A DNA stretch of 64,000 nt from Salinicola corii (GCF_008298015.1 NZ_VTPX01000007.1:180852-244851), one strand, 5' to 3'. Positions 1 to 9,849 are shown, numbered from the stretch's first letter. Numbers and translations are program-made. Notes: generated by a model not told the origin, from the letters alone.

Positions 1-345
1 CATGTGCTCGGTACCTCGGAAAGTCACGCGGTGGCGCAGGTGTTCGGGGTCGCGGCACCAGCCGGTCGCCGTTTCGAGAATGCCGATCCCGTTGGCGACG
101 AAGGTCTTCCTGACCAGTTCCGCGCGTTGCTGATCGTTCAGCTCGGGAAAACAGAGGGCCAGATTGGTGTCGGTGATATGGCGACGCCGCTTCGCGAGCT
201 TCCAGGTCAACAATCCGATGCCTCGTCCCAGCGCCAGCTTGAGTCGCCAGGGCAAGAGCGCTCCCGTCCGCATCAACCCGATGCCGAGCCAGGCGCCCCA
301 GTAACGAGGATGGGCGCGGTTGGCAGGATAGACTTTCTTTGGCAT
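1..345 (-). CDS. lpxL: LpxL/HtrB-type lipid A lauroyl acyltransferase, N-terminal part (cut by window edge)
   Basis: Reading leftward from an ATG at 345 gives 115 codons that run off the left edge. The start (MPKKVYPANRAHPRYWGAWL) and the later H-I-T-D-T-N-L-A-L-C-F-P-E-L segment are typical of the N-terminal third of the Kdo2-lipid IVA acyltransferases, inner-membrane enzymes that add a secondary acyl chain to lipid A. The catalytic HX4(D/E) motif would lie just beyond the edge, so activity cannot be judged. A GGAAAGGA stretch lies directly upstream of the start. The gene lies 52 bases downstream of alr on the same strand. A second family member lies at 22793-23716, so assigning lpxL rather than another paralogue name is inference. 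Confidence 0.82.
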   Translation of the reverse strand, partial: MPKKVYPANRAHPRYWGAWLGIGLMRTGALLPWRLKLALGRGIGLLTWKLAKRRRHITDTNLALCFPELNDQQRAELVRKTFVANGIGILETATGWCRDPEHLRHRVTFRGTEHM

Positions 346-397
346 GTCCTTTCCGATTCTTTGTAGACGCCGGCCAGTGTAGCGAAAAGATGCCGCG

Positions 398-1483
398 TCA
401 GGGCACCAGATACCGCCGCGGAACCCTCGGCAGTAGCCCGGTGAGCAGCGTGTAGCCAATGGTATCGCAATGCCTTGCGACTTCGTCGACACCAAGACCT
501 CGACCCCATAACACCACCTCGCTGCCTACGCCGGCGTCGGGCAGATGGCTAATATCCACCGTCAGCATGTCCATGGAGACACGCCCGACCAGCGGACAGC
601 GCTGACCATCGACCAGCAGTGGCGTGCCGTCGGCGGCATGCCGGTCATAGCCGTCGCCATAACCGGCGGCGACAATGCCGATTCGAGCCGGCCGGGAGGT
701 GTGCCACCGCCCGCCATATCCCACCGGTTCTCCCATCGGCAGGGTCTGGACGGCAATCAGGCGCGAGCGCAACGTCATCACCGGCTTCAACGACATACCG
801 TCCGGCAACGCCCCCTCGAGCGGATTGCTGCCATAGAGCATGATGCCGGGCCGATTCCAGTGACCATGAGTGCGGGGTTTGGCCAGCGTCGCTGGCGAAT
901 TGGCGATACACAGTGGTGCTTCCAGCTGCTGCCGCACGGATTCGATTGTCTGCCACTGGCGCTCGAACTGCGACGGGTCGGCCTGATCGGCGCTGGCGAA
1001 GTGGCTGATCAAATGAAGATCCCGGACCCGGTCGCCAGCTGCCTGCAGTTTTGCCCAGCGATCGGCGAATGAGGCCGAATCGAAGCCGAGCCGATGCATT
1101 CCGGAGTCGAGCTTCAACCACACCGTCAGCGGCCGGGCAGGTGAGTAGTTCAACACGGCATTCAACTGCCAGTCGCTGTGGACGACCTGCCATAGCCCCA
1201 GCGCCTCGACACGCGCCAGTTCGTCGGTATCGAAGATTCCCTCCAGCAGTAGTATCGGCTGCAGGATGCCGGATTCACGCAGACTCTCGGCTTCTTCCAG
1301 CGACGCTACGGCAAATGCCGGCGCCACTGCCGCCAGCGCTTTGGCGCAGGCCACGGCTCCGTGGCCATAGGCATTTGCCTTGATCACTGCCATGGCGTGG
1401 CTACGAGGCGCAATCCGGCGGGCTACGGCGTAATTGTGACACAACGCGTCGAGATCGATGTCGGCGATGATGGGCCGGGCCAT
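398..1483 (-). CDS. alr: Alanine racemase
   Basis: The 361-residue protein has the family's usual length. It interconverts L- and D-alanine with pyridoxal phosphate and supplies D-Ala for peptidoglycan. The PLP lysine is K35 in the signature AVIKANAYGHG, and the second conserved stretch VGYGGRW followed by AAGYGDGYDR lies in the C-terminal domain. The ATG at 1483 has AAGGA about six bases upstream. It sits between a TolC-family gene and the truncated acyltransferase on the same strand. Whether it is the constitutive (alr) or catabolic (dadX) paralogue cannot be told; no dadA neighbour is present, which favours alr. Confidence 0.93.
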   Translation of the reverse strand: MARPIIADIDLDALCHNYAVARRIAPRSHAMAVIKANAYGHGAVACAKALAAVAPAFAVASLEEAESLRESGILQPILLLEGIFDTDELARVEALGLWQVVHSDWQLNAVLNYSPARPLTVWLKLDSGMHRLGFDSASFADRWAKLQAAGDRVRDLHLISHFASADQADPSQFERQWQTIESVRQQLEAPLCIANSPATLAKPRTHGHWNRPGIMLYGSNPLEGALPDGMSLKPVMTLRSRLIAVQTLPMGEPVGYGGRWHTSRPARIGIVAAGYGDGYDRHAADGTPLLVDGQRCPLVGRVSMDMLTVDISHLPDAGVGSEVVLWGRGLGVDEVARHCDTIGYTLLTGLLPRVPRRYLVP

Positions 1484-1584
1484 GACGATTCCTTCGAAAC
1501 AGTCGGACGGAAACCGGTATCAGCAACCGGCTGAGCCTCGTCATTTTATCGCGTTCGGGAGCGTTCGCGGCATCGGAAACGACA

Positions 1585-1608
1585 ACGCCGCTGCCGTGGC
1601 AGCGGCGT
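1585..1608 (-). terminator. Hairpin downstream of tolC-like gene
   Basis: An inverted repeat with arms CGCCGCTGCC and GGCAGCGGCG (extended by one A-T pair) lies about 32 bases past the stop codon of the TolC-like gene. On the minus strand it is followed by a moderately T-rich run (TTGTCGTTT). Likely a rho-independent terminator separating this gene from alr. Confidence 0.55.
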
Positions 1609-1639
1609 CGAACCAGGAGATTCCCTAACGACAAGGATT

Positions 1640-3112
1640 TCAGGGCGCAGATGGCGGCGTGGGACGCTTGCCGATATCGTCGACCGCCGACATATCGGTA
1701 TCGTCGACCGATGTCAGCGACACGGGATTGCTGTCACGTAGCCAGCGATTGGTACCGCGAATCACATCGAGACTGAGCACACCAGCCTGCTGCCTTAGCT
1801 GGAGCAAATCCGTTACGTAGGTATAGCGGGCATCGGCGTAATCGGAGATCGATTCGTAAAGCGACTGCTCCGCATCCAGCACGTCGACGATATTGCGCGT
1901 CCCGACCTCGTAGCCGGCGCGGGTCGCTTCCAGCGCGCTGCGACTGGAGACGATGGCCTCCCGTTGCGCCTCAACCGATTCGACGTCGTTACCCACCTGA
2001 GTGAACAGCGAGCGAACCTGCTGGGTCGTGTAGCGACGCTGATCCTCGAAGTCGTACTGTGTCGCCTCCAACGTGTAGGTATTCTGCTGCACCGAAGCGC
2101 TGGTGGAACCGCCGGTGTAGATCGGAAGATTGGCCTGCACTCCTACCTGAAGGTCCTCGTTGTGGCCCCGCAGTTCGTCACGGTCGTTATCGGAGTAGGA
2201 GTAGTCCGCGAACGCATCCAGCGTCGGCAAGTGGCCGGCCTGAGCGATATCGACACCGGACTTCGCCAACTCGACCGCGGCTTGAGCGTACTGAATGGAG
2301 GGACTGCTCGACAGGGCCATATCCACCCAATCGTCGCGATTGGCCGGTGCGGGCGGCTGAATCGGCAGGTCATCGTCCAGGCTTTCGATACTGGCATACT
2401 GCTGCCCGGTCAGACGCTCCAGCGTCTCGAAACTCACCTGCAGATCATTCTTCGCGGCGATGCGCTGGGCTCGCGCCGAATCGAAAGCGGCCTTGGCTTC
2501 GTTGACATCGGTGATCGCCACCAGGCCAACGTTGAATTGCTCGTTGGCTTGTTCGAGCTGACGCCCGATTGCCTTTTCCTGGGCTTGACGCGCATCCAGA
2601 ACTTCCTTGGCGCGCAGAATCTCGAAATAGGCCTCGGAGACATCGTAGAGCAACTGCTGCTGATCGATTTCCAACTGCAGTGCCTGCTGGCCAACCTGCT
2701 CCTTGCTCTGCTGGTACTCGTACCAATTGGTGGCGTCGAACAACGCCTGCGTTACGTTAACGCCCAGGCTGGTACCGTTGTAGTCTTCACCGGAAGAGGA
2801 CGTACTACTAGATGTTCCACCCTGGCTCGCTCCAGAACCAGCATAGCTCTGACTGTCCAGCGAATTGTAGCGATAGATGCTACCGGTGGCGCTGACCTGG
2901 GGCAGCAAATCGCCTCGCTCCACGTCCTGGCCGGCTTCGGTGCTTTTGAACGTCGAGCGCGACGAATTCAATGTGGCGGAATGCTCCAGCGCGTCCTGCG
3001 TGATGGTCAACAGGTCCGCCGCATGAACCGAGGGGGCGAACGCTGCCACGGCCAGCAGCGAGATAGCATGTCGCAGGGGGGAGCGCGACGGCAACGAAAT
3101 GAGAGGCGACAT
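1640..3112 (-). CDS. tolC: TolC-family outer membrane efflux protein
   Basis: The protein (490 residues from the chosen start) is a TolC-type outer membrane channel, the trimeric exit duct for type I secretion and tripartite efflux pumps. Residues 1-31 form a signal peptide ending in SVHA before ADLL. The mature part shows the two repeated helical/OEP halves with long Gln/Glu/Ala-rich helices (for example QQLLYDVSEAYFEILRAKE and YEVGTRNIVDVLDAEQSLYE). A Ser/Gly-rich insertion near residues 85-110 is probably a surface or periplasmic loop. The frame opens 36 codons earlier, but that extension lacks signal-peptide character; the ATG at 3112 has AGGA about nine bases upstream. No inner-membrane pump partner is adjacent, as is common for tolC. 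Confidence 0.88.
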   Translation of the reverse strand: MSPLISLPSRSPLRHAISLLAVAAFAPSVHAADLLTITQDALEHSATLNSSRSTFKSTEAGQDVERGDLLPQVSATGSIYRYNSLDSQSYAGSGASQGGTSSSTSSSGEDYNGTSLGVNVTQALFDATNWYEYQQSKEQVGQQALQLEIDQQQLLYDVSEAYFEILRAKEVLDARQAQEKAIGRQLEQANEQFNVGLVAITDVNEAKAAFDSARAQRIAAKNDLQVSFETLERLTGQQYASIESLDDDLPIQPPAPANRDDWVDMALSSSPSIQYAQAAVELAKSGVDIAQAGHLPTLDAFADYSYSDNDRDELRGHNEDLQVGVQANLPIYTGGSTSASVQQNTYTLEATQYDFEDQRRYTTQQVRSLFTQVGNDVESVEAQREAIVSSRSALEATRAGYEVGTRNIVDVLDAEQSLYESISDYADARYTYVTDLLQLRQQAGVLSLDVIRGTNRWLRDSNPVSLTSVDDTDMSAVDDIGKRPTPPSAP

Positions 3113-3295
3113 CGAGACATTTCCTATCGTTGAGCACTGAAGACGATACCAAACCGACCACGCGAGTCCATGTCGGCATGCACAAGCCGGAGCCGCTATC
3201 GACATCGCCCAGGTACCCAATCATGGCTGTTTTCTGGCGGACTCGAGACGCCGAGAAGCGTCGACGTCATCCGAAACCATACAACAAACGACCGA

Positions 3296-3319
3296 GGCGC
3301 CAGCAGTTTCGCTGACGCC
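3296..3319 (-). terminator. Probable rpoS terminator
   Basis: Arms GGCGCCAGC and GCTGACGCC (one mismatch) with a 6-base loop lie about 100 bases past the rpoS stop. The minus strand continues into a T-rich stretch (TCGTTTGTTG). Confidence 0.5.
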
Positions 3320-3421
3320 CCGGCTTGAGGTTTACATACAATGCCGCATGTATGCGACTGGATCAATAGTCTGATAGGTCTCCACCATCATTTGCGTATT
3401 TGAGGCGCTGCGGAGATCCAC

Positions 3422-4396
3422 CTACTCGAAAATCGAATCCATCGATAACCCCTGCTTCTCCAGCATCCGGCGCAGCTTCTTCAGCGCCTCGACCTGAATC
3501 TGGCGCACGCGCTCCCGCGTCAACCCGATCTCCTCGCCAACTTCCTCGAGGGTGGCAGCTTCATGACCGCGCAGGCCGAAACGCCGCAGAACGACTTCCC
3601 GCTGCTTGTCGCTCAACTCGACCAGCCACTCGTCGACGTGCTGCTTGACGTCGTCATCGACCAGATTGGACTCCGGCCCGACCTCGTTTTCATCGGCCAG
3701 CGTGTCGATCAGCGGCTTGTCGCTCTCGGCCCCCATCGGATAGTCGACCGAGGATACGCGCTCGTTGAGCCCCAGCATTCGCTTGACGGTACCGACCGGC
3801 TTGTCGAGAAACTCGGCGATCTCTTCGGCCGTCGCTTCGTGATCGAGCTTCTGCGTCAACTCGCGGGCCGCCCGCAGATAGATATTGAGTTCCTTGACCA
3901 CATGAATCGGCAAGCGAATCGTGCGCGTCTGATTCATCAATGCCCGCTCGATGGTCTGACGAATCCACCAGGTCGCATAAGTCGAGAAGCGAAACCCGCG
4001 TTCAGGATCGAATTTCTCCACGGCGCGAATCAAACCCAGATTGCCCTCCTCGATCAAGTCGAGAAGCGACAACCCACGGTTCAGGTAACGTCGGGCGATC
4101 TTGACCACCAGGCGCAGGTTGGACTCGATCATGCGCTGGCGTCCAGCCGGGTCCCCATTCTGCGCGAGCCGGCCGTAGTGCACTTCTTCCTGTGGCGTCA
4201 GTAGCGGAGAGAAACCGATCTCGTTGAGATAGATTTGCGTCGCATCAAGGCTATGGTGGTAGGAGTTCTCTTCACGGTTCAACGCCTTTTCGAAGGCGTC
4301 TTCATCATCCTTGCGACCCGTGTTATCGCCATCGACCTCCGTAGTATCGACACCGTCGAGCTCAACATCCTGAATTTCCCGTTCAAGCATGCTCAT
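3422..4396 (-). CDS. rpoS: RNA polymerase sigma factor RpoS
   Basis: The 324-residue sigma-38 directs stationary-phase and general stress transcription, including osmotic stress. Region 1.2/2 is seen in [16 protein letters not shown] and [20 protein letters not shown], the -10 contacting helix in [19 protein letters not shown], and region 4.2 in [19 protein letters not shown]. The frame continues upstream, but the ATG at 4396 (Met-Ser-Met-Leu-Glu) has GGGGGT eight bases before it and fits the usual RpoS N-terminus; a second ATG two codons later is an alternative. It is the last gene of the nlpD-rpoS arrangement, 309 bases after nlpD. In relatives, rpoS promoters often lie inside or just after nlpD. 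Confidence 0.97.
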   Translation of the reverse strand: MSMLEREIQDVELDGVDTTEVDGDNTGRKDDEDAFEKALNREENSYHHSLDATQIYLNEIGFSPLLTPQEEVHYGRLAQNGDPAGRQRMIESNLRLVVKIARRYLNRGLSLLDLIEEGNLGLIRAVEKFDPERGFRFSTYATWWIRQTIERALMNQTRTIRLPIHVVKELNIYLRAARELTQKLDHEATAEEIAEFLDKPVGTVKRMLGLNERVSSVDYPMGAESDKPLIDTLADENEVGPESNLVDDDVKQHVDEWLVELSDKQREVVLRRFGLRGHEAATLEEVGEEIGLTRERVRQIQVEALKKLRRMLEKQGLSMDSIFE

Positions 4397-4705
4397 GTCC
4401 ACTACCCCCAATCTTGGCTTCCTGAGTACCTCGCCATGACGGCACCCCGCCATGGCGACCGCGTATTCCTTGCAGTCTTGTAAACATCCCTGGCCAAGCG
4501 GCCATCCCGCCACTATCGGAGACTCTCTTTCCCGAGCCAGCTGCTCGACGACACCTATTTGCCTGAACTACTTCGAGTGCGGCGGTTCGGATGCATCTAT
4601 CGGTAACGGCTTCGGGGCGGCCTCTTGGCAGCAGTCCAGGCTTCGTACGGAAACGGACTAAGCACGTCGAGTTTCCGCACGACTATCTGGAGCGCCGATG
4701 CAGAA
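4397..4705 (-). other. nlpD-rpoS intergenic region / rpoS leader
   Basis: These 309 bases contain no gene that can be supported. By analogy with other Gammaproteobacteria they should form the rpoS 5' leader, where small RNAs and Hfq act. No hairpin masking the rpoS ribosome binding site could be established by eye. Confidence 0.4.
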
Positions 4706-5893
4706 TCAGCGCGCGGGCAGGTATTGTAATGGGTCCTGAGGTTGTCCGTTCACGCGAACCTCGAAATGTAACTCGACCTGGTCAGCATCCGTCTGCCCCA
4801 TGGTGGCTATCGTCTCTCCGGCCTCAACGACGTCGTTTTCCTTGACCTTCAACGAATCGTTGTGTGCATAAGCGCTCAAGAAGCGATCATTGTGCTTGAG
4901 AATGATGAGGTTGCCATATCCCCGCACGCCATCGCCGGCATACACCACAATCCCTGGTCCGGCTGCTTTGACAGGTTGCCCCTTTTGTCCCGCAATATCA
5001 ATGCCAGGGGTTATGTTCGAATCGTCATCGAACTTGCCCACCAGTTGCCCATTTGCCGGCCACTGCCACGGCACATTTTCGACCGGCTTGTAGGTCCTGC
5101 TGGAACGGTCCGGCGCACCGCTGGGTTCGCCGGCGACCTCGGTACCGGCATCCTCGCCAGCCGCCGTTTTCGTGCTCCCGGCATTGATGGAAGCAGAAGA
5201 AGATGACGACCCTGTGTCAGCGGTCCCGGAAGAGGCGGAAGCGACGTCTTCCGCGGAGCCGGCCGGCTGACGGGCGTCGGCGTTGGTGCTGCGCTCTCCC
5301 GCGTTATCTGATGAGCCATCCTGGGCGGCGTTTGCGGAGGAATTGGCGTTGCGGGTACTATCGGCGGCGCCATTCTGGGCATAGACCGGCCCGGGGGACG
5401 AGCCACTGCCGCTCTCTGTCTGTCCGTTACCTTGTGAAGAACCCTGCGCGCTACCGCTACTGGCACTACCACCGTCAGACGGCAGCAGCCAAGAGGGGTT
5501 GTCGTCACCGCCCGCACTCTGGGCTCCGCTACCCTCCCCGGCACCGAGCCCCGTCGCCGTCACCCCACCACTGCCGGAACCGCTGCTGGCGATGGCTTGT
5601 CCGCCACCGACACTCGCTCCGGACTGCAACCTCAGTTGCTGTCCCGGTTCCAGACGATAGGGTGGTGAAATGCCGTTGATCTGGGCCAGGTCGCGGAAGT
5701 CGACACGGTTCTGCCAGGCGATTCCGTAGATGGTATCGCCGCTCTTCACCGTGTAGGTCGAAGGTGTCTCGCTATTGCGGCTGATGGAGAGATCCTGTAC
5801 CTGCGGCCGTCCGCTCGAAGTGGTACAGGCGCTCAAGCCGGCGGCGACGAGAGGGAGAAGCCCCAGTAACAGTGCGGTGCGACGCTTACTCAT
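4706..5893 (-). CDS. nlpD: NlpD-type murein hydrolase activator lipoprotein
   Basis: The 395-residue protein is an outer-membrane lipoprotein that activates a cell-division amidase (AmiC in E. coli). The lipobox ends at C23 (GLSAC). A LysM peptidoglycan-binding domain lies at about 47-90 (YTVKSGDTIYGIAW to EPGQQLRL). About residues 95-265 form a long, low-complexity Ser/Gly/Ala/Asp linker. A LytM/M23 domain fills about 285-393. The catalytic LytM domain is degenerate as in E. coli NlpD: GIDIAGQKG replaces the HxxxD zinc motif, so an activator role rather than enzyme activity is expected. The ATG at 5893 has AAAGGA upstream. It lies between the DUF368 gene and rpoS, the conserved order. Confidence 0.93.
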   Translation of the reverse strand: MSKRRTALLLGLLPLVAAGLSACTTSSGRPQVQDLSISRNSETPSTYTVKSGDTIYGIAWQNRVDFRDLAQINGISPPYRLEPGQQLRLQSGASVGGGQAIASSGSGSGGVTATGLGAGEGSGAQSAGGDDNPSWLLPSDGGSASSGSAQGSSQGNGQTESGSGSSPGPVYAQNGAADSTRNANSSANAAQDGSSDNAGERSTNADARQPAGSAEDVASASSGTADTGSSSSSASINAGSTKTAAGEDAGTEVAGEPSGAPDRSSRTYKPVENVPWQWPANGQLVGKFDDDSNITPGIDIAGQKGQPVKAAGPGIVVYAGDGVRGYGNLIILKHNDRFLSAYAHNDSLKVKENDVVEAGETIATMGQTDADQVELHFEVRVNGQPQDPLQYLPAR

Positions 5894-5945
5894 GAGATAA
5901 AGTCCTTTTTCGAAACGGAAAGCCCGAGGATGCTGGCGACACGCG

Positions 5946-6866
5946 TCAGGTCGTGACCTCTTTGCGCTCTCCCAGGCACATTACCACTACGACGCCGAGG
6001 ATGATCAATGCCACCGCCAGCCCCCACTGGGAGGACTGCCCCGTGACTGCGGCGTAGTCCGACGGCGCCAGATAATGGTAGGCCAAGGCCACTTGCTGCC
6101 CATCGGCCGCCATGCGATAGCTGGCTATCTGCCGCCAGGGCCACAATTGCGGCAACGAACCCAGGATGAAGCCGACGATCGTCATCAACGTCATGGCATG
6201 GTGGTAACGCAACAGCCAGGACAAAAGACGGGAGAACGTGAACAACCCGAGCAGGCAACCGGCGCCGAAGATCGCGATGAGCCCAAGGTCGAAATTCTTG
6301 ATGCCGCTCATCACGGTGCCGTAGAGCCCCATCACCAGCAGCAGAAAGCTACCCGATACGCCGGGCAACAGCATGGCGCTGATGGCGATCGCGCCGGCCA
6401 CGAACAGCGTCGCATCGCCAGCCTGGCTCATGTCGGGCAGCAGGCGCGGTAGAAATGCGGCCAGCAGCAAGCCCAGCATCACCGGGAGCAGATAACGCCA
6501 GCGCCAATGGCCGACCTGCCGCATCACCACCCATGCCGACGCCAGCACCAGCCCGAAGAAGAAGGCATTGAGCAACAGCTCGTGATGGCTCATCAGCCAG
6601 GTGACCAGATGCGCGATCGTCACCAGACTGATACCGATGCCCAGCACCAGCGGAACCAGAAAGCGTAGATTGAGATAGATGACAAGACCGGCAAGACCTT
6701 GCTGGCGCCAGACACCGAAGGCCCCTGGACCGAAACGCCTGATGGTCTCGATCAGCTCTTCGTAGATACCCACGACCAGGGCGATGGTCCCCCCGGAAAC
6801 TCCCGGAACGGCATCCGCCGCTCCCATACCCATACCTTTCAATACGGTTTTCGCGATGCGCTTCAA
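5946..6866 (-). CDS. popT: DUF368 polytopic membrane protein, probable undecaprenyl phosphate translocase (PopT family)
   Basis: The 306-residue protein has many hydrophobic segments and the DUF368 hallmark near the N-terminus (GAADAVPGVSGGTIALVVGIYEELI), with a second copy-like motif MLLPGVSGSFLLLVMGLYG near residue 170. Members of this family have been reported to recycle undecaprenyl phosphate across the inner membrane for envelope synthesis; assignment here is by family. Translation probably begins at a TTG (6866) that overlaps the pcm stop as TTGA and has GAGGGAG eight bases before it; an ATG 11 codons later has a poorer site. It sits between pcm and nlpD in an operon otherwise devoted to maintenance and envelope functions. 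Confidence 0.85.
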   Translation of the reverse strand: MKRIAKTVLKGMGMGAADAVPGVSGGTIALVVGIYEELIETIRRFGPGAFGVWRQQGLAGLVIYLNLRFLVPLVLGIGISLVTIAHLVTWLMSHHELLLNAFFFGLVLASAWVVMRQVGHWRWRYLLPVMLGLLLAAFLPRLLPDMSQAGDATLFVAGAIAISAMLLPGVSGSFLLLVMGLYGTVMSGIKNFDLGLIAIFGAGCLLGLFTFSRLLSWLLRYHHAMTLMTIVGFILGSLPQLWPWRQIASYRMAADGQQVALAYHYLAPSDYAAVTGQSSQWGLAVALIILGVVVVMCLGERKEVTT

Positions 6867-7498
6867 CGAATGACTCCCTCAAGCAATGGCACGAAACGCA
6901 CCTCTTCCAGACGCTGATGATCGAACGTCAGCCCACGCCGGCGTACCCGAGTCAGCCACTGCTGCCCCTCCGCGTCCGCCAGCGGAGCGATAAGAACGCC
7001 ACCGTCACGCAACTGGGACAGCAACGTCTGAGGAAGCTCGCTGGCGCATGCCGTCAACAGGATGACGTCGAACGGCGCCGCCTGTGGCCAACCCATGCCG
7101 CCATCGGCATGGCGCAGATTGACGTTATGTGCGCCCAACCGCGTCAGCCGCTGACGGGCGCGGGATTGCAGCGCGGCGATGCGCTCGACGCTCCAGACGC
7201 TCTTGACCAGGCGCGACAGAATCAAGGTCTGGTAACCGGAGCCCGTTCCGATCTCCAGCACTCGCTGCGGTTCGGCCAGCGCCACCAGCTCACTCATCCG
7301 GGCGACGATCCAAGGCTGCGACAGCGTCTGCCCCAGTCCCAACGGCAACGACGTATCCTCATAGGCACGGTGCGCCAGCGCCTCGTCGAGGAACAGGTGG
7401 CGCGGCTCCGCTGCCATCACCTCCAGCACCCGCGCGTGACGAATTCCGCCAGTCGACAGACGTTCGACCATGCGATTGCGAGTTCGTTGCGATGTCAT
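6863..7498 (-). CDS. pcm: Protein-L-isoaspartate O-methyltransferase
   Basis: This SAM-dependent enzyme methylates isoaspartyl residues in aged proteins so they can be repaired. From the ATG at 7498 it is 211 residues, starting MTSQRTRNRMVERL as in pseudomonad homologues. Landmarks are LGLGQTLSQPWIVARM and the SAM motif I VLEIGTGSGYQT. Near the end come RVRRRG and the family tail VRFVPLLEG. Earlier in-frame ATGs at 7525, 7537 and 7555 overlap surE and cannot be excluded; none has a clear ribosome site. The segment LLTACASELP replaces the more usual VTAAPPEIP. The gene lies directly after surE, the classical pairing. Confidence 0.93.
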   Translation of the reverse strand: MTSQRTRNRMVERLSTGGIRHARVLEVMAAEPRHLFLDEALAHRAYEDTSLPLGLGQTLSQPWIVARMSELVALAEPQRVLEIGTGSGYQTLILSRLVKSVWSVERIAALQSRARQRLTRLGAHNVNLRHADGGMGWPQAAPFDVILLTACASELPQTLLSQLRDGGVLIAPLADAEGQQWLTRVRRRGLTFDHQRLEEVRFVPLLEGVIR

Positions 7499-7517
7499 GC
7501 CGACACCACTGAGTTCC

Positions 7518-8270
7518 TCAGGCATGTGACAGTCCATCAAGCCAGCCCTGTACATCGTTCAGCGTCTCGTGACGAGTTAGATCGGTTTGCAGTGGCGTGA
7601 TCGAGACGAAGCCAGCCTCGATCGCCGCGAAGTCGGTATCCGGGCCATCGTCGGCGTTTTCGGATACCGCGGCAATCCAGTAGCGATCACGCCCGCGTGG
7701 ATCCTTGACGTGGATCGGCTGGGACGCCGGGCCCCGGTACCCCAGCCGAGTCACGCGAAACCCTCGGATTTCGCTCCACGGCAGATCCGGCACGTTGACG
7801 TTGAGCAGGCTGCGCGGTGGCAGCGAGAGATTCTCTGCCGCGCCTACGAGGCTGGCCGCCACGCGTCCGGCGGTCTCGAAATGGCGCTGCCCGCAGAGCG
7901 AGATCGCGATCGCAGCCATCCCCAGGTTACGCCCCTCCATGGCCGCGGCGACGGTACCGGAATAGAGCACGTCGTCGCCCAGATTACCGCCGTGGTTGAT
8001 CCCGGAGATCACCAGGTCGGGCTTCTCTTCCCACACGCCGTTGACGCCGAGGTAGACGCAGTCCGCGGGTGTGCCGTCGACGCTATAGAACCCCGAGTCC
8101 ATCGCGGTCAATGCCAGCGGCCGTGTCAGCGTCAGCGAATTGCTGGCGCCGCTCATGTCACGATCGGGTGCCACCACCCTCAGTCGCGTGTGACTCTCGA
8201 GCGCTCGCGCGAGCGCCCTCAGTCCCGGGGCATGCACGCCGTCGTCATTGGATAGCAATAGTCTGCGCAT
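7518..8270 (-). CDS. surE: 5'/3'-nucleotidase SurE
   Basis: The 250-residue stationary-phase survival protein is a metal-dependent nucleotidase. The N-terminal [12 protein letters not shown] carries the metal-binding Asp pair (D8/D9), SGASNSLTL supplies the Ser ligand and [21 protein letters not shown] is the phosphate-binding stretch. The ATG at 8270 has an excellent AAGGAG. It lies 38 bases after truD and abuts or overlaps pcm, within the truD-surE-pcm-nlpD-rpoS order known in many Gammaproteobacteria. Confidence 0.96.
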   Translation of the reverse strand: MRRLLLSNDDGVHAPGLRALARALESHTRLRVVAPDRDMSGASNSLTLTRPLALTAMDSGFYSVDGTPADCVYLGVNGVWEEKPDLVISGINHGGNLGDDVLYSGTVAAAMEGRNLGMAAIAISLCGQRHFETAGRVAASLVGAAENLSLPPRSLLNVNVPDLPWSEIRGFRVTRLGYRGPASQPIHVKDPRGRDRYWIAAVSENADDGPDTDFAAIEAGFVSITPLQTDLTRHETLNDVQGWLDGLSHA

Positions 8271-8308
8271 CTCTTCTCCTTACTTCCTCGAGCGTCGAGC
8301 CGGAGGTG

Positions 8309-9367
8309 TCAGACCAGGGTCGGATGCCGAAACAGCTCTCTTAGCACCGACGTGGCGAAGGCACCTCGTGGCAGAGAGAAAGAGAGCCGGACGGTGTCGC
8401 CTGCCGACTGCCACTCAGGATCCCTGAGCCGCAGCCGTAGCGGTCGTCGCTCATGATTCGCCCCCGCCTGCACCAGCCCCTCGGCCAGGTCGGGGCAGCG
8501 GGCGACGATGCGGGTCTCCCGCTCGGCCACTTCGCCCAAACTCTCCAGCCGCCCTCTCCCCCAGAGTGGGCCTGTCGGGTGCAGATCGCCGGCTTCCGCC
8601 CTCGCGAGCAGCGACTCGTCGATCTCCGTCGCAGCGAAGCGGCTCGCGGTTCCCTCCAGGTTGAGAACGTCGCCGGGCTGCGGCACGCACCAAGTACCAT
8701 CGGCGACACGTGCCGACAGTACGCTGTTGAAAAGATAGCTCCGGGCCGTGGAAAGCAGTAGCCCGTGCGGATCCTGCCGCTTGCGCCAGCCGCGGACCAG
8801 CAGTTGCCGGGCACGATGCAGATTACGTCCCTCGGGGCCGAAGCGCTGAGGGCCGAAATAGTTGGGCACCCCTAGCTGCACCAGACGATCCCAGCGCTCG
8901 CGAGTGGCCGGCAACGCAATGGTCTCTCCGCCGATTATCAACCGGAAGCGGTTGGCTCGGTGCACGCCACGCTTCAGCTTGCGCGGGTGCCGGACTGCCT
9001 GGAGACACGTGACACCTCGCTCGACGAGCCCTGCCTCCCAGCCCGGCGGCGGCTCGCGTCCGGGTAGCGCCAGCGAGAACCACTGCCGCGTCACCGCGTC
9101 GCGATCCTTGAGACCGCTGAACCCGACGTCCCGCACCGGAATGTCGACGGCCCGGGCGAGCAGCCGAGCCAGGTCCGGCGTCGTCATTCCGCGTTTTTCC
9201 AACCATAGCCACCAGTGTTCGCCATGCCCTTCCGGGACGAAATCGAGAACCTCCTCGACCTGGAAATCCTCGGGGCTCCGGCGATAGTCGCCAGCCGCCG
9301 CGGGCTCTCCCGCCACGTAATGCCAGTTCGGCGGCCAAGACACCGATGACGACGCCGGATCGCTCAT
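8309..9367 (-). CDS. truD: tRNA pseudouridine(13) synthase
   Basis: The 352-residue enzyme makes pseudouridine at position 13 of tRNA-Glu. The N-terminal FQVEEVLDF and the catalytic Asp (D88) in [17 protein letters not shown] mark the TruD family. The later YFGPQRFG and the [17 protein letters not shown] tail agree. The ATG overlaps the ispF stop by four bases (ATGA), so translation is probably coupled. Confidence 0.95.
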   Translation of the reverse strand: MSDPASSSVSWPPNWHYVAGEPAAAGDYRRSPEDFQVEEVLDFVPEGHGEHWWLWLEKRGMTTPDLARLLARAVDIPVRDVGFSGLKDRDAVTRQWFSLALPGREPPPGWEAGLVERGVTCLQAVRHPRKLKRGVHRANRFRLIIGGETIALPATRERWDRLVQLGVPNYFGPQRFGPEGRNLHRARQLLVRGWRKRQDPHGLLLSTARSYLFNSVLSARVADGTWCVPQPGDVLNLEGTASRFAATEIDESLLARAEAGDLHPTGPLWGRGRLESLGEVAERETRIVARCPDLAEGLVQAGANHERRPLRLRLRDPEWQSAGDTVRLSFSLPRGAFATSVLRELFRHPTLV

Positions 9368-9849
9368 TTGGTGTCCGCGACCAACAGCACCACCGCTTCC
9401 GCCGCGATGCCCTCACCGCGCCCGGTGAATCCGAGACGTTCGGTGGTCGTCGCCTTGACGTTCACCGCGCCGAGTTCGCCCCCCACGTCGGCGGCGATCG
9501 TTTCGCGCATGCGCGGAATCCATTCGGCCATCCTCGGTGCCTGAGCCATCACCGTGGCGTCGAGGTTGCCGATTCGATAGCCGGCCTCGCACACCAGCCC
9601 GACGACGTGACGTAGCAGCGCTCGGCTGTCGGCGCCCTTCCAGGCCGGGTCGGTATCCGGGAAGTGATGTCCGATGTCGCCCAGCGCACAGGCACCCAGC
9701 AGCGCATCGCTGATCGCATGCAACAGCACGTCTCCATCGGAATGGGCAACGAAGCCATGATCGAACGGCAAGCGAACGCCGCCGATCATCAAATGGTCCC
9801 CTTCGCCAAAACGATGCACATCGAAACCGTGACCGATTCTGATACTCAT
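9364..9849 (-). CDS. ispF: 2-C-methyl-D-erythritol 2,4-cyclodiphosphate synthase
   Basis: The 161-residue enzyme performs the cyclisation step of the MEP isoprenoid pathway. Metal-binding residues are visible in GHGFDVHRF (D10, H12) and in the [18 protein letters not shown] stretch. The end [25 protein letters not shown] is characteristic. The frame opens far upstream inside ispD, but the ATG at 9849 overlaps the ispD stop (ATGA) and gives the normal length. Its position after ispD matches the common ispDF arrangement. Confidence 0.96.
   Translation of the reverse strand: MSIRIGHGFDVHRFGEGDHLMIGGVRLPFDHGFVAHSDGDVLLHAISDALLGACALGDIGHHFPDTDPAWKGADSRALLRHVVGLVCEAGYRIGNLDATVMAQAPRMAEWIPRMRETIAADVGGELGAVNVKATTTERLGFTGRGEGIAAEAVVLLVADTK

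Noticed and set aside
1964..3133. Long rightward open frame opposite the TolC-like gene
   Set aside because: It is antisense to a convincing TolC protein and has no recognisable family features.
5011..5544. Pro/Arg-rich frame inside nlpD
   Set aside because: It is a frame-shifted reading of the Ser/Gly-rich NlpD linker.
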